NCBI RefSeq assembly: GCF_001014645.1
Contig: NZ_LASZ01000008.1
Span: 1 to 64,000 of the forward strand
Length of the DNA: 64,000 bases
Direction of reading: 5' to 3'
Source: Luteimonas sp. FCS-9
GTDB lineage: Bacteria > Pseudomonadota > Gammaproteobacteria > Xanthomonadales > Xanthomonadaceae
The number at the start of each line of letters is the position of its first letter. Within the stretch, counting starts at the first letter, position 1. Below are positions 39,270-46,300 of the stretch, piece by piece. A model generated the notes under the pieces. It worked only from the letters and a program-made list of their open reading frames with translations, had not been told where the DNA came from and ran no database searches. A program made the position numbers and the translations under genes.

Positions 39270-39575
39270 TCAGGCAGCAGCGTCTTTCACGGACGCTAGC
39301 GAATCCACCATCCGCCGTGCATCGGCGCCCTCACGCTCCCCCATCTCACGCGCCTGCGCACCCAGCCAGGCATCGGCCGCTTCCCTGCCGTCGCTCTCCA
39401 CACGCCGCTCGTATTCCGGGACCAAGGCCTTGAGCTCCTGCTGGACGGCGTCGAGACGCTCGTCCATGTGTCGGATCAGGACGGTCTCGTCGTCGGCGCT
39501 GATCGCGCCCTGCTCGCGGAGTTGCGTCAGGCCATCGACCCATGCCTGACGCTGCGCCTGGGTGTCGTACTGCAT
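39270..39575 (-). CDS. small acidic helical protein, paralogue B2
   Basis: A 101-residue soluble, helical, cysteine-free protein. It shares with B1 an AD-x-ET motif (SADDETVLIRHMDERL) and the C-terminal pattern E-Y-x-R-x-V-E-x2-G-x-E-x-A-x2-W-x3-Q (YERRVESDGREAADAWLGAQ). Function is unknown. It starts three bases after the stop of the glycine-zipper gene in the same direction, so the two are co-expressed, compatible with a chaperone-substrate pair. Confidence 0.6.
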   Translation of the reverse strand: MQYDTQAQRQAWVDGLTQLREQGAISADDETVLIRHMDERLDAVQQELKALVPEYERRVESDGREAADAWLGAQAREMGEREGADARRMVDSLASVKDAAA

Positions 39576-39578
39576 GGA

Positions 39579-39803
39579 TCAGTTGCCGACGCTGAAGTTG
39601 AAGCTGAAGCCGCCCTTGAAGCCATCGCTGACGGCATCCTGCGCCGACTGAGGCAGGCCCAACGACTGGAACAGGCTGTCGAACGCGCTGTTGAACGCCT
39701 GGCCGAACAGATCGCCGATGAAGTTGCCGAGCAGGCCGCCCAGCGGACCACCGAGCGCACTACCGATGACGGAACCGATAACGTCGGAAATGGCACCTGA
39801 CAT
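39579..39803 (-). CDS. 74-residue perfect glycine-zipper protein
   Basis: A 74-residue protein without Cys, Trp or Tyr. Glycines occur at residues 10, 14, 18, 22, 26, 30 and 34, i.e. six consecutive GxxxG units with Ile, Leu, Val or Phe between. Aromatic spacing then continues (Phe37, Phe41, Phe45), and the C-terminus is DGFKGGFSFNF. Such a zipper favours helix packing in membranes or pores, and the composition also recalls harpins. There is no Sec signal. ATG 39803 follows AAAGGAG at 7 nt. First gene of its unit, with tandem regulatory palindromes upstream (39927-39958). Confidence 0.65.
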   Translation of the reverse strand: MSGAISDVIGSVIGSALGGPLGGLLGNFIGDLFGQAFNSAFDSLFQSLGLPQSAQDAVSDGFKGGFSFNFSVGN

Positions 39804-39926
39804 GATGAAACTCCTTTGATGGTGAAGATTGCGAAGTACAGCGGAATCGTGCGCGGGAGGGCCGGACTTGCCGATGGCCGATCGCGACTGCAGGCGCAGT
39901 CTGCGCCTGCGCCAGGCGCCACGCAT

Positions 39927-39958
39927 CTGGGTCGTACCCCATCTAGGGCCCGCCCTAG
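39927..39958. promoter_or_regulatory. two abutting 16-bp palindromes (T3SS-linked site C)
   Basis: CTGGGT-CGTA-CCCCAT (39927-39942) and the perfect CTAGGG-CCCG-CCCTAG (39943-39958) lie end to end upstream of the glycine-zipper gene. The hexamer 24 nt downstream on the minus strand (AGACTG) is a poor -10, so the exact promoter is uncertain here. Confidence 0.5.
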
Positions 39959-40011
39959 TTCACGACCCAGGCGTGACGAGCAGCGCACTCCCCGCAGGGC
40001 CGCGTCCGCGC

Positions 40012-40025
40012 TATAACGGTCGGCA
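40012..40025 (+). promoter_or_regulatory. -10 element placed for a leaderless transcript
   Basis: TATAAC at 40012-40017 lies seven bases before the ATG at 40025, so transcription would begin at the start codon or one base before it. Confidence 0.5.
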
Positions 40026-40708
40026 TGCCCGAACACGACGCCCTGTCCCCGTCGCTGCCCGAAGAGGCGTTGCCGCAGTTCTCGAAGGCGGACCTGCCGA
40101 CCGACGGCCGCGACTACCCGGCCGAGGTGCAGTTGCGCAGCCGCCGGCTGCAGTTGCGCGGTTTCGGGTTCCGGCACGTGCTGGAGCTGCTGCAGCTCGG
40201 CCGCGAGGAGCGTGTGACCCGGTTGCTGCTCGACAACCGCCTCGACACGCTCGAAGACGCGATGGGGCTGGTGGTGTGGGCCAACAGGATCTACCGGGAA
40301 CGGCCGGGGCTCGGCCTGTGGCGCGCCGCGGACCGCAGCGACCGGTTCATCGGTATGTTCTCGCTGGTCCCGCTGGGCACCACGATGGATGTCTCGATCG
40401 GCGTGCGCCTGTTGCCGTCGGCCTGGGGCCGCGGCTATGCGATCGAAGGCGGCGCGGCGCTGTGCACGCATGCATTCGAAACGCTCGGGCTGGCGGACCT
40501 GGTCGCGCACTGCGCGCCGGACAACCGCTCGGTACCGCCTCTGCTGCTGCGGCTAGGTTTCGGGGAGATCGAGCGCGGCGAACAGTTCGGCCGTCCGGCC
40601 CGCCGGTTCCGTCTGGCGCGCGCGGACTGGCGCGGGCTGCGTCCGCGGCGGGAAATGCATCCAGAAAGCACGACGCGCGACGGCCCGGCACCGACCACGG
40701 GCGCCTGA
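40025..40708 (+). CDS. GNAT-family N-acetyltransferase
   Basis: A 227-residue acetyltransferase of the RimJ/RimL-like type. The acetyl-CoA binding region is at VGVRLLPSAWGRGYAIEGG (close to residues 120-145), followed by HAFETLGLADLVAHCAPDNRSV, and an early LRSRRLQLRGF strand. The N-terminal 35 and C-terminal 25 residues look disordered. Target unknown. It runs against the flanking type III genes and may be unrelated to them, although some effector-modifying enzymes are of this class. Confidence 0.8.
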   Translation: MPEHDALSPSLPEEALPQFSKADLPTDGRDYPAEVQLRSRRLQLRGFGFRHVLELLQLGREERVTRLLLDNRLDTLEDAMGLVVWANRIYRERPGLGLWRAADRSDRFIGMFSLVPLGTTMDVSIGVRLLPSAWGRGYAIEGGAALCTHAFETLGLADLVAHCAPDNRSVPPLLLRLGFGEIERGEQFGRPARRFRLARADWRGLRPRREMHPESTTRDGPAPTTGA

Positions 40709-40753
40709 GTCGCCCTGCCGTCGACCATCCGCGGGCCTGGCCGCCAGCGACCG

Positions 40754-41482
40754 TCAGCCGTGGAAGTGCGGGTCGATCGTCAGCGTGCCCAGGTTGCGCT
40801 CGGCGAAGCGGCGGGCCAGTTGGGGGCCGGCCTCCCGGATCGCATCGAAGCTCTCGCGCGAGCGGCTGTCGGCACGCAGCACCCAGCCGTCGGCACTCTT
40901 GCTCAGCAGCAGATCGGTACCCGGCAACGTGGCATCGGCCATGCGCAACAGCACCTGACCGTCGCCCCCCGGATCGCGCGTATCGTGCACCGCCATCTGC
41001 CGCACGTGCTTTTCCATCATGTCGAACAGCTGACCTGCGTTGGACGCCGCGGCCGCAGGTGCCGCAGCAGGCGCGCCGTCGCGCAACGCCATTTGCGCCT
41101 GCAGCATCGCGGCGGATTCCATGCCCTGCGCATGCTGGGACCCCGGGCCGCTCTCGTGCTGCTGGCGGAACGTACGCGCATCGACCACGTCCAGGACCGA
41201 TTGCCGGGTCTTGAGCGCGTCCTGATGGCTCGCGAGATCGGCCATCGCGCCCTCTTCGAGGTCGCCCTCGCCCTGCAACGCGTCGTCGAGCATCGCATCT
41301 CCCGGCAGCTCCTGCAGGCCCGGCATGTCGCCACGCGCCTGCTGCATCATCGACCGGAACTGGTCGACGCGCTCGCGCGGTGGCGGCTCCTTGCCGTCGG
41401 CCTTGGCCTGGCGATCGACCTGGCGATTGCGCGCGGACTGGTCCGGCGGCCGGGATGCGGAATCGTTGCCTTGCACGCTCAT
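40754..41482 (-). CDS. sctP: type III secretion needle-length/switch protein SctP (probable)
   Basis: A 242-residue protein at the end of the leftward operon, directly after sctO, the standard place for sctP. The first 140 residues are polar and probably disordered, with a Gln/Ala-rich ruler-like stretch. The C-terminal about 90 residues form a FliK/T3S4-like domain (QVLLRMADATLPGTDLLLS, GWVLRADSRSRESFDAI, ERNLGTLTID). Known SctP proteins measure needle length and switch substrate specificity via SctU. Sequence conservation is always low, so the call leans on position. Confidence 0.65.
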   Translation of the reverse strand: MSVQGNDSASRPPDQSARNRQVDRQAKADGKEPPPRERVDQFRSMMQQARGDMPGLQELPGDAMLDDALQGEGDLEEGAMADLASHQDALKTRQSVLDVVDARTFRQQHESGPGSQHAQGMESAAMLQAQMALRDGAPAAAPAAAASNAGQLFDMMEKHVRQMAVHDTRDPGGDGQVLLRMADATLPGTDLLLSKSADGWVLRADSRSRESFDAIREAGPQLARRFAERNLGTLTIDPHFHG

Positions 41483-41503
41483 CGTCGTTTCCTCCTGCCT
41501 TCG

Positions 41504-41986
41504 CTACTGGCGCGCCAGATAGCGCGCCTGCATCAGATCCTCGGCGGTCGCCTCTTCCTGGCGCGCCTGCAAGCCGCGTTGTTCTCCGCGCCACACGTCG
41601 CGGCGCTTTTCCAGCGCGTCCTGGCGGGCCTTGGCGCGGAAGAACGCATCGCGCGCCTCCTGCAGCGCCTGCTCGGCCTGGCGCACGGCGTCCTGGGCCT
41701 TTGCCAGGCGGGCCTGCGCGCCGGCGATCTGCTCGCCGATCAGCTCGATGTAGAGCTCGCGCTGGGCCAGCGCGGCCGGCCACGGGACGCCGGCTGGCGG
41801 GGCATCGAGCAGGCGCGCACGGTGCAGCTGGCGCGAGGTCTTCAGCTCGACGATCTCGCCCTCGATACGCTGGCAGGCCTCGTGGCACTGCTGCAGCGCG
41901 CGCTGCCGGTCCAGCACCACGCGGCGCGCGGCCTCGGTGCGATGCTCGCGCAACTGGAGCAGCGTCTGCAGCGGATAGCGCTTCAT
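41504..41986 (-). CDS. sctO: type III secretion stalk protein SctO
   Basis: A 160-residue, highly charged protein predicted to be one long coiled coil (helices about 5-60 and 75-150), beginning MKRYPLQTLLQLREHR. This fits the SctO/FliJ stalk that links the ATPase hexamer to the SctV export gate. The ATG overlaps the sctN stop by 4 nt. It lies between sctN and sctP as in Ysc-type loci. Confidence 0.78.
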   Translation of the reverse strand: MKRYPLQTLLQLREHRTEAARRVVLDRQRALQQCHEACQRIEGEIVELKTSRQLHRARLLDAPPAGVPWPAALAQRELYIELIGEQIAGAQARLAKAQDAVRQAEQALQEARDAFFRAKARQDALEKRRDVWRGEQRGLQARQEEATAEDLMQARYLARQ

Positions 41987-43341
41987 GCGAACAGCTTCCG
42001 AAGCGCGGCCGACGAGGTGTCGAACGGCACCAGCTCGTGCTCGGACTGCTGGAGCAGCGCGCGGATCGCGGCGATCTTCTCGATCGCGAGATCCGCGTCC
42101 GGATCGGTGCCGCGCTTGTACTCGCCCAGCTGCACCAGCAGTTCGATGTCCTGGTGCTTGGCCAACAGCTTGCGCAGCTGGCCGGCCGCGCGCAGGTGCG
42201 GTTGCTCGACGACCCGCGGCATGGTGCGGCTGAGGCTGGTGAGCACGTCGATCGCGGGATAGTGGTACGCGGCGGCGAGCTTGCGCGAGAGCACGATGTG
42301 GCCGTCGAGGATCGACCGCACCTCCTCGACGATCGGGTCGCCGCCGTCCTCGTCCTCGGCCAGCACGGTGTAGAACGCGGTGATCGAACCCTTGTCGTTG
42401 TTGCCCGCGCGTTCGAACAGCTTCGGCAGCTCGCTGAACACCGACGGCGGGAAGCCGCGCCGCGCCGGCGGTTCGCCGACCGCCAGGCCGACATCGCGCA
42501 ACGCACGCGCGAAGCGCGTGACCGAATCGACCAGCAGCAGCACGCGCTTGCCCTGGTCGCGGAAGTACTCGGCGACCGCCGTGCCGACCCAGGCCGCGCG
42601 ACTGCGCTCGAGCGCGGGACGGTCGGACGTGGCGACGACGATCACCGATTTGGCCAGGCCGGCCGCGCCGAGGTTGTCGTTGATGAATTCGTTGACCTCG
42701 CGGCCGCGCTCGCCGACCAGCACGACGACGTTGACGTCCGCGTCGCCACCGCGCGCGAGCATGCCCAGCAGCGTGCTCTTGCCGCCGCCGGCGACGGCGA
42801 AGATGCCGATGCGCTGCCCTTCGCCGGCGGTCATCACGGTGTCGATCGCGCGCACGCCGGTCGAGAACGGGCGCTCGATCAGCGCGCGCCGCAGGGGGTT
42901 GGGCGAGGCGGCGTAGATCGGCGCGTCGACGGTCGGCCCGATCGGCCCGAGCTCGTCGATCGGCGTGCCGTGCGCGTCGAGGATGCGTCCCAGCAGCCCG
43001 TCGCCGACCGGGACCGACGCCTGCCGGCCGGACGCGTAGACCTCGGTCGTCGCGGCGATGCCGTCTAGCGGACCCAGCGGGGTGAGCACGGTGTGCTGGC
43101 GCGACACGCCGACGACCTCGGCCGCGAGCTCGAAGCGCGGATCGCCGGGATTGCGCAGGTGGCACAGCTCGCCGATCGCCGCGCGCAGGCCGGTCGCCTT
43201 GATCAGCGTCCCATAGGCCTCGCTGACCCGGCCGACCCGCTCGATCGCCTGGACCTTGCCCAGCGCGTGCAGCAACGGATCGGGCGCGGCCGCCGGCGCG
43301 CCGACGGCATCCAGTGCCGACAGGGAGAGATCGGCGGTCAT
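41983..43341 (-). CDS. sctN: type III secretion ATPase SctN
   Basis: A 452-residue FliI/SctN ATPase that powers substrate unfolding at the export gate. The Walker A reads AVAGGGKST (182-190), where homologues usually have AGSGVGKST. Walker B is RVLLLVDSVTRFARALRD. Family signature PPSVFSELPKLFERAG and the C-terminal YPAIDVLTSLSR follow. The extra N-terminal about 20 residues are Ala/Pro-rich. It overlaps sctL and sctO by 4 nt each. Confidence 0.97.
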   Translation of the reverse strand: MTADLSLSALDAVGAPAAAPDPLLHALGKVQAIERVGRVSEAYGTLIKATGLRAAIGELCHLRNPGDPRFELAAEVVGVSRQHTVLTPLGPLDGIAATTEVYASGRQASVPVGDGLLGRILDAHGTPIDELGPIGPTVDAPIYAASPNPLRRALIERPFSTGVRAIDTVMTAGEGQRIGIFAVAGGGKSTLLGMLARGGDADVNVVVLVGERGREVNEFINDNLGAAGLAKSVIVVATSDRPALERSRAAWVGTAVAEYFRDQGKRVLLLVDSVTRFARALRDVGLAVGEPPARRGFPPSVFSELPKLFERAGNNDKGSITAFYTVLAEDEDGGDPIVEEVRSILDGHIVLSRKLAAAYHYPAIDVLTSLSRTMPRVVEQPHLRAAGQLRKLLAKHQDIELLVQLGEYKRGTDPDADLAIEKIAAIRALLQQSEHELVPFDTSSAALRKLFA

Positions 43342-44003
43342 GGCGCCGCCGCGTTCGCGCTCGCCTGCGCCAGCGCGGCGCGGATCGCCTCGATCTGCTG
43401 GCTGACACCGGCACGGACCTCGCCGGCCTCCGAGACGACGATGCAACTCAAGGGGTCGAGGCTCTCATCGTCCACGAGTTCGATCAGGCCGACGCCCGGA
43501 TGCGCCTGGCGCACCGCGCCCAGGCCCTCGCCGACGCGCTCGCGCGCCGACGGATGCACCCGGATCATCAGGAACTGCTCGGCCTGCGCCGACTCCACCG
43601 CCTGCATCACCAGCGGCGGCACGACGGTGGCGGCATCGAAACCGGGCGCGAGCCGCTGCACGATCGCGCAGGCCAGGTCGCCGATCCGGCCCGACGCGTC
43701 GGCCAGCACGCGGGCGCGACGCTCGTTGAGCGAGGCGAGCTGCTCGGTCATCTGCTGCTTGACGCGGTCCAGGCCCTCGGCGAAGCCTTCCGCGTAGCCC
43801 TGTTCGCGCGCCTTCTGGATCTCGGCGCCCGCCTCGTCGTAGAGCGCGTTGACCCGCGCCAGCAGCGCATCGAGCTCGCCGAGCGACTGCCATTCCGCCG
43901 CCCGCACGACCGATCCCGAAACGCCGCGCTGGAACTGGCGGCGCTCGAAGACGGCGGCGCTGCCGGCGGGTCTGCGGCGTTCGGGAGAGGCGGGTGTCGA
44001 CAT
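43338..44003 (-). CDS. sctL: type III secretion stator protein SctL
   Basis: A 221-residue FliH/SctL-type stator that binds and regulates the ATPase. The N-terminal part is charged with an FERRQFQRGVSG segment. A helical region with AxxxG-like repeats (EQGYAEGFAEGLDRV) follows, and a C-terminal domain is related to V-ATPase subunit E. ATG 44003 (MSTPASPERRR) is taken; the frame is open further upstream in sctK sequence. The stop overlaps the sctN start by 4 nt. Confidence 0.87.
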   Translation of the reverse strand: MSTPASPERRRPAGSAAVFERRQFQRGVSGSVVRAAEWQSLGELDALLARVNALYDEAGAEIQKAREQGYAEGFAEGLDRVKQQMTEQLASLNERRARVLADASGRIGDLACAIVQRLAPGFDAATVVPPLVMQAVESAQAEQFLMIRVHPSARERVGEGLGAVRQAHPGVGLIELVDDESLDPLSCIVVSEAGEVRAGVSQQIEAIRAALAQASANAAAP

Positions 44004-44034
44004 GCGGGTTCGGGAGTCCGGGTTTCGGCGTCGC

Positions 44035-44655
44035 TCAGCCGGCGACGGCTCGGTTCTGGTGGTGGGTGTGGACGACGAGCACGGGTTTTTCCGGCAGGTG
44101 CGCGGCCGGCAGCGCCTCGGGGGCCTCGAGCAGGCGCGCCCATTGCGCGAGCGCGGGATCGCGACGTCCGGCCCAGGCCTGCAGCTCGGCGCGCCCCTGG
44201 CGGGCGAACGTGCGCAACAGCGTCGAGGCCGGATCGTCCGGCGCCAGCGCCGTCCGCAGCGTCTCGGCGAGATGCGCCTGGAGGTCGGGCTCGACCTTGG
44301 CGTCCCAGACGCTGCGGTCGAGCGCGAGCAGGTAGCTGCTGCCCAGCGCGGCCTTGAGCCGGCGGACGGGCTCGCGTCCGATCTCGGCCCGGATCGCCGG
44401 CGCGAACGCCAGGACGCCCAGGTCGCGGTGGAGCGCCTCCAGCCGCGTGCGGCTCCAGCGCGCGACGAGCGCCGCTGGGCCCTCGGGCGACGGCGCGAGC
44501 AGGTCCGGGGCGGGACCGGCCGCGAGCGCGGACGCCAGCAGTCGGCGACCCAGCACACTGTCGCAGGCGCGCCGCAGCAGCGCGGGGTCGAGCGCGTCGT
44601 CGTCGACCCCGTGCCATGCCGGATGCACCTCGGCCAGCAGCGCCCGCAGCGACAC
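44035..44655 (-). CDS. sctK: type III secretion sorting-platform adaptor SctK (probable)
   Basis: A 206-residue soluble protein between sctJ and sctL, exactly where SctK lies in Ysc-type operons. It starts two bases after the sctJ stop. Helix-rich with an N-terminal AEVHPAWHGV and a central ALGSSYLLALDRSVWDAK. SctK proteins, which connect SctD to the SctQ pods, are poorly conserved, so the assignment rests on synteny and size. Confidence 0.62.
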   Translation of the reverse strand: MSLRALLAEVHPAWHGVDDDALDPALLRRACDSVLGRRLLASALAAGPAPDLLAPSPEGPAALVARWSRTRLEALHRDLGVLAFAPAIRAEIGREPVRRLKAALGSSYLLALDRSVWDAKVEPDLQAHLAETLRTALAPDDPASTLLRTFARQGRAELQAWAGRRDPALAQWARLLEAPEALPAAHLPEKPVLVVHTHHQNRAVAG

Positions 44656-44657
44656 GA

Positions 44658-45437
44658 TCAGCCCTGCCAGCGTTTCGGCGCGGGCTCGACGGGCGCGGCG
44701 CTACGCGCGCGCAGGCGACTGCCGAACGCCAGCAGCAGTGCGATGACCACCACGATCGCCGCCGCGATGCCGATCGCCAGCGGGCTCACCGCCGACAGCG
44801 CCATCGCCGTGCCACCGCCCTGGCCGGCCTCGGGCGGCGCCGGCATCGCGACGAATTTCACCGAGACCTGGTTGATGTCGGTCAGGCCCTCGACGCCGTC
44901 CTTGACGACGATCTTGATGTCGGCCTCGCGGTCGCGGACGCTGGCGCCGGGCTGCTCGAAGATCCACACCGCCGCCGACGTCTTGCCCGTCGACCCGCCG
45001 AGCGGATCGCGTTCGGGCAGGGCGATGTGCACGCGGGCGTTGGCCACCCCGGGCAGCATGCTCAACGTGTGGGAGATCTCCTGCTGCAGGCCATGGATGT
45101 AGCGTCCGCGCTCGTCGGTGGCCGACGACGCGAAGCCCTCCTTCTTGAAGATGTCGCCGAGGTTCTGGTAGCTCTGCCGCGGCAGGCCGCGGGCCTCCAG
45201 CACCGCCATCGCCTGCGGGATGTCGCTCTCGGCCACCTCGACGTCCCAACCGACCTTGGTCGCGGACGGCTTCTTCTTGGCCTGGATGCCCGAGCCGATC
45301 AGCGCGCCCATCATCTCGTTGGCCTGGCGCTCCTCGAGCGAGCTGTACAACGGGCTGCCGCTGCAGCCGGCGAGCACCATGCACGCCAGCAGCAGGGCCA
45401 CCCAGCCCGACCATCGATTGCGGTTGGAATGGCGCAT
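44658..45437 (-). CDS. sctJ: type III secretion inner-ring lipoprotein SctJ
   Basis: A 259-residue lipoprotein of the YscJ/PrgK family that builds the inner-membrane ring. Signal peptide with lipobox LAGC (Cys25). The family core reads LYSSLEERQANEMMGALIGSGIQ, DIPQAMAVLEARGLPRQSYQNLGDIF, SMLPGVANARVHIALPERDPL and SVKFVAMP. It ends in a transmembrane helix (about 215-240) and a basic tail. The start at 45437 follows GAGGTGACC. Confidence 0.96.
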   Translation of the reverse strand: MRHSNRNRWSGWVALLLACMVLAGCSGSPLYSSLEERQANEMMGALIGSGIQAKKKPSATKVGWDVEVAESDIPQAMAVLEARGLPRQSYQNLGDIFKKEGFASSATDERGRYIHGLQQEISHTLSMLPGVANARVHIALPERDPLGGSTGKTSAAVWIFEQPGASVRDREADIKIVVKDGVEGLTDINQVSVKFVAMPAPPEAGQGGGTAMALSAVSPLAIGIAAAIVVVIALLLAFGSRLRARSAAPVEPAPKRWQG

Positions 45438-45451
45438 CCAGGTCACCTCGA

Positions 45452-45871
45452 TCAGGACTGCTGACGGAACAGCTGCTGGATGCCGTCGGACGTGCGGTTG
45501 GCGACGTTCGATGTCATTTCGCACTGGAACAGGAAATGGTGCGACTTCATCGTCATCTCGATGACCTGGCCAGGCGTGAGTTCCCCAGTGTTCTGGGTCA
45601 TCGTCTTGGCCAGCGAGTTGATGCTCTCCGCACCGCCGTTGAGGTTGTCCACCGCCGACATCAGCATCCGGATGCCCTGCGAGGGTTTGGATGCGCCGAC
45701 GCTGACGACGTCGGGCGTCGCGTTCGCGGCCGACGGACTGCCGCCTGCGCGGTTCATCGCCTCGGCGAACTGGTTGACCTCGTAGGCATCGGCCACGGGC
45801 TGACCGCCGCCCGGCGCCTGTGCCCCCTGTGCCGCCGGTTCGATGCCGACGGCCTGGATCGCGTCCACCAT
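45452..45871 (-). CDS. sctI: type III secretion inner-rod protein SctI
   Basis: A 139-residue protein directly upstream of sctJ. The C-terminal about 60 residues show the inner-rod pattern: ELTPGQVIEMTMKSHHFLFQCEMTSNVANRTSDGIQQLFRQQS, with MLxxQxxMxxxxxxxxxxxxxxxxxxxxxLLxxQ-like spacing. The N-terminal half is low-complexity Ala/Gly/Gln. In other systems this protein anchors the needle. No cysteine apart from one in FQCEM. Confidence 0.8.
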   Translation of the reverse strand: MVDAIQAVGIEPAAQGAQAPGGGQPVADAYEVNQFAEAMNRAGGSPSAANATPDVVSVGASKPSQGIRMLMSAVDNLNGGAESINSLAKTMTQNTGELTPGQVIEMTMKSHHFLFQCEMTSNVANRTSDGIQQLFRQQS

Positions 45872-45901
45872 GATGATCTCCTTGACTGTGGCGCCGGCCG
45901 C

Positions 45902-46237
45902 TTACTGCTTGCGGCCGAGCGTCTCGAGGGCCTGGCCGACGCTGTTCTGCGAGGTCGAGGCGTTGTTGGACAGGAACTGCATGCGCAGGCTCTCGGCGGT
46001 GAGGGCGACCACGTTCGACGGCTGGTCGCCGCCCTGGCCGATCACGTCCGACAGGTTGGTGATGCGGGTCGCCTGCGCGTCGAGGGTCTGGCCCCACGCG
46101 CGCGACATCGCCTCGTACCAGCTGGCGCTGCCGCCGCCACCGCCGCCGGTGCGCGTGCCGCGAAGGGTGTTCTGGTCGTTTTGCATCGATGCGCGACCGA
46201 TGAAGTTGCCGATCGCGTCGCCGGAAATGCTGGTCAT
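45902..46237 (-). CDS. probable needle subunit (SctF position), relative of N
   Basis: A 111-residue protein between sctD and sctI, where needle or needle-like subunits are encoded in many loci. N-terminal region with a six-glycine stretch (TRTGGGGGGSAS), a WYEAMSRAWGQTLDAQATRI helix, and a C-terminal helix ending SNNASTSQNSVGQALETLGRKQ that matches the C-terminus of the accessory protein at 37347-37688. It is longer than classical SctF (about 80) and lacks the central P-S/D-NP turn, so an alternative role as secreted filament or chaperone partner remains. Confidence 0.5.
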   Translation of the reverse strand: MTSISGDAIGNFIGRASMQNDQNTLRGTRTGGGGGGSASWYEAMSRAWGQTLDAQATRITNLSDVIGQGGDQPSNVVALTAESLRMQFLSNNASTSQNSVGQALETLGRKQ

Positions 46238-46300
46238 GTCGTGCTCCTGTCGTCTGCAATTGGTGTCGGGGGAACGAACGCGGCGCAGTGCGCCCTGGGG

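Noticed and set aside
40025-40708. Acetyltransferase as a YopJ-like type III effector
   Set aside because: The fold is GNAT, not the YopJ cysteine-protease type. It has a leaderless housekeeping-type promoter, so effector status is not supported.
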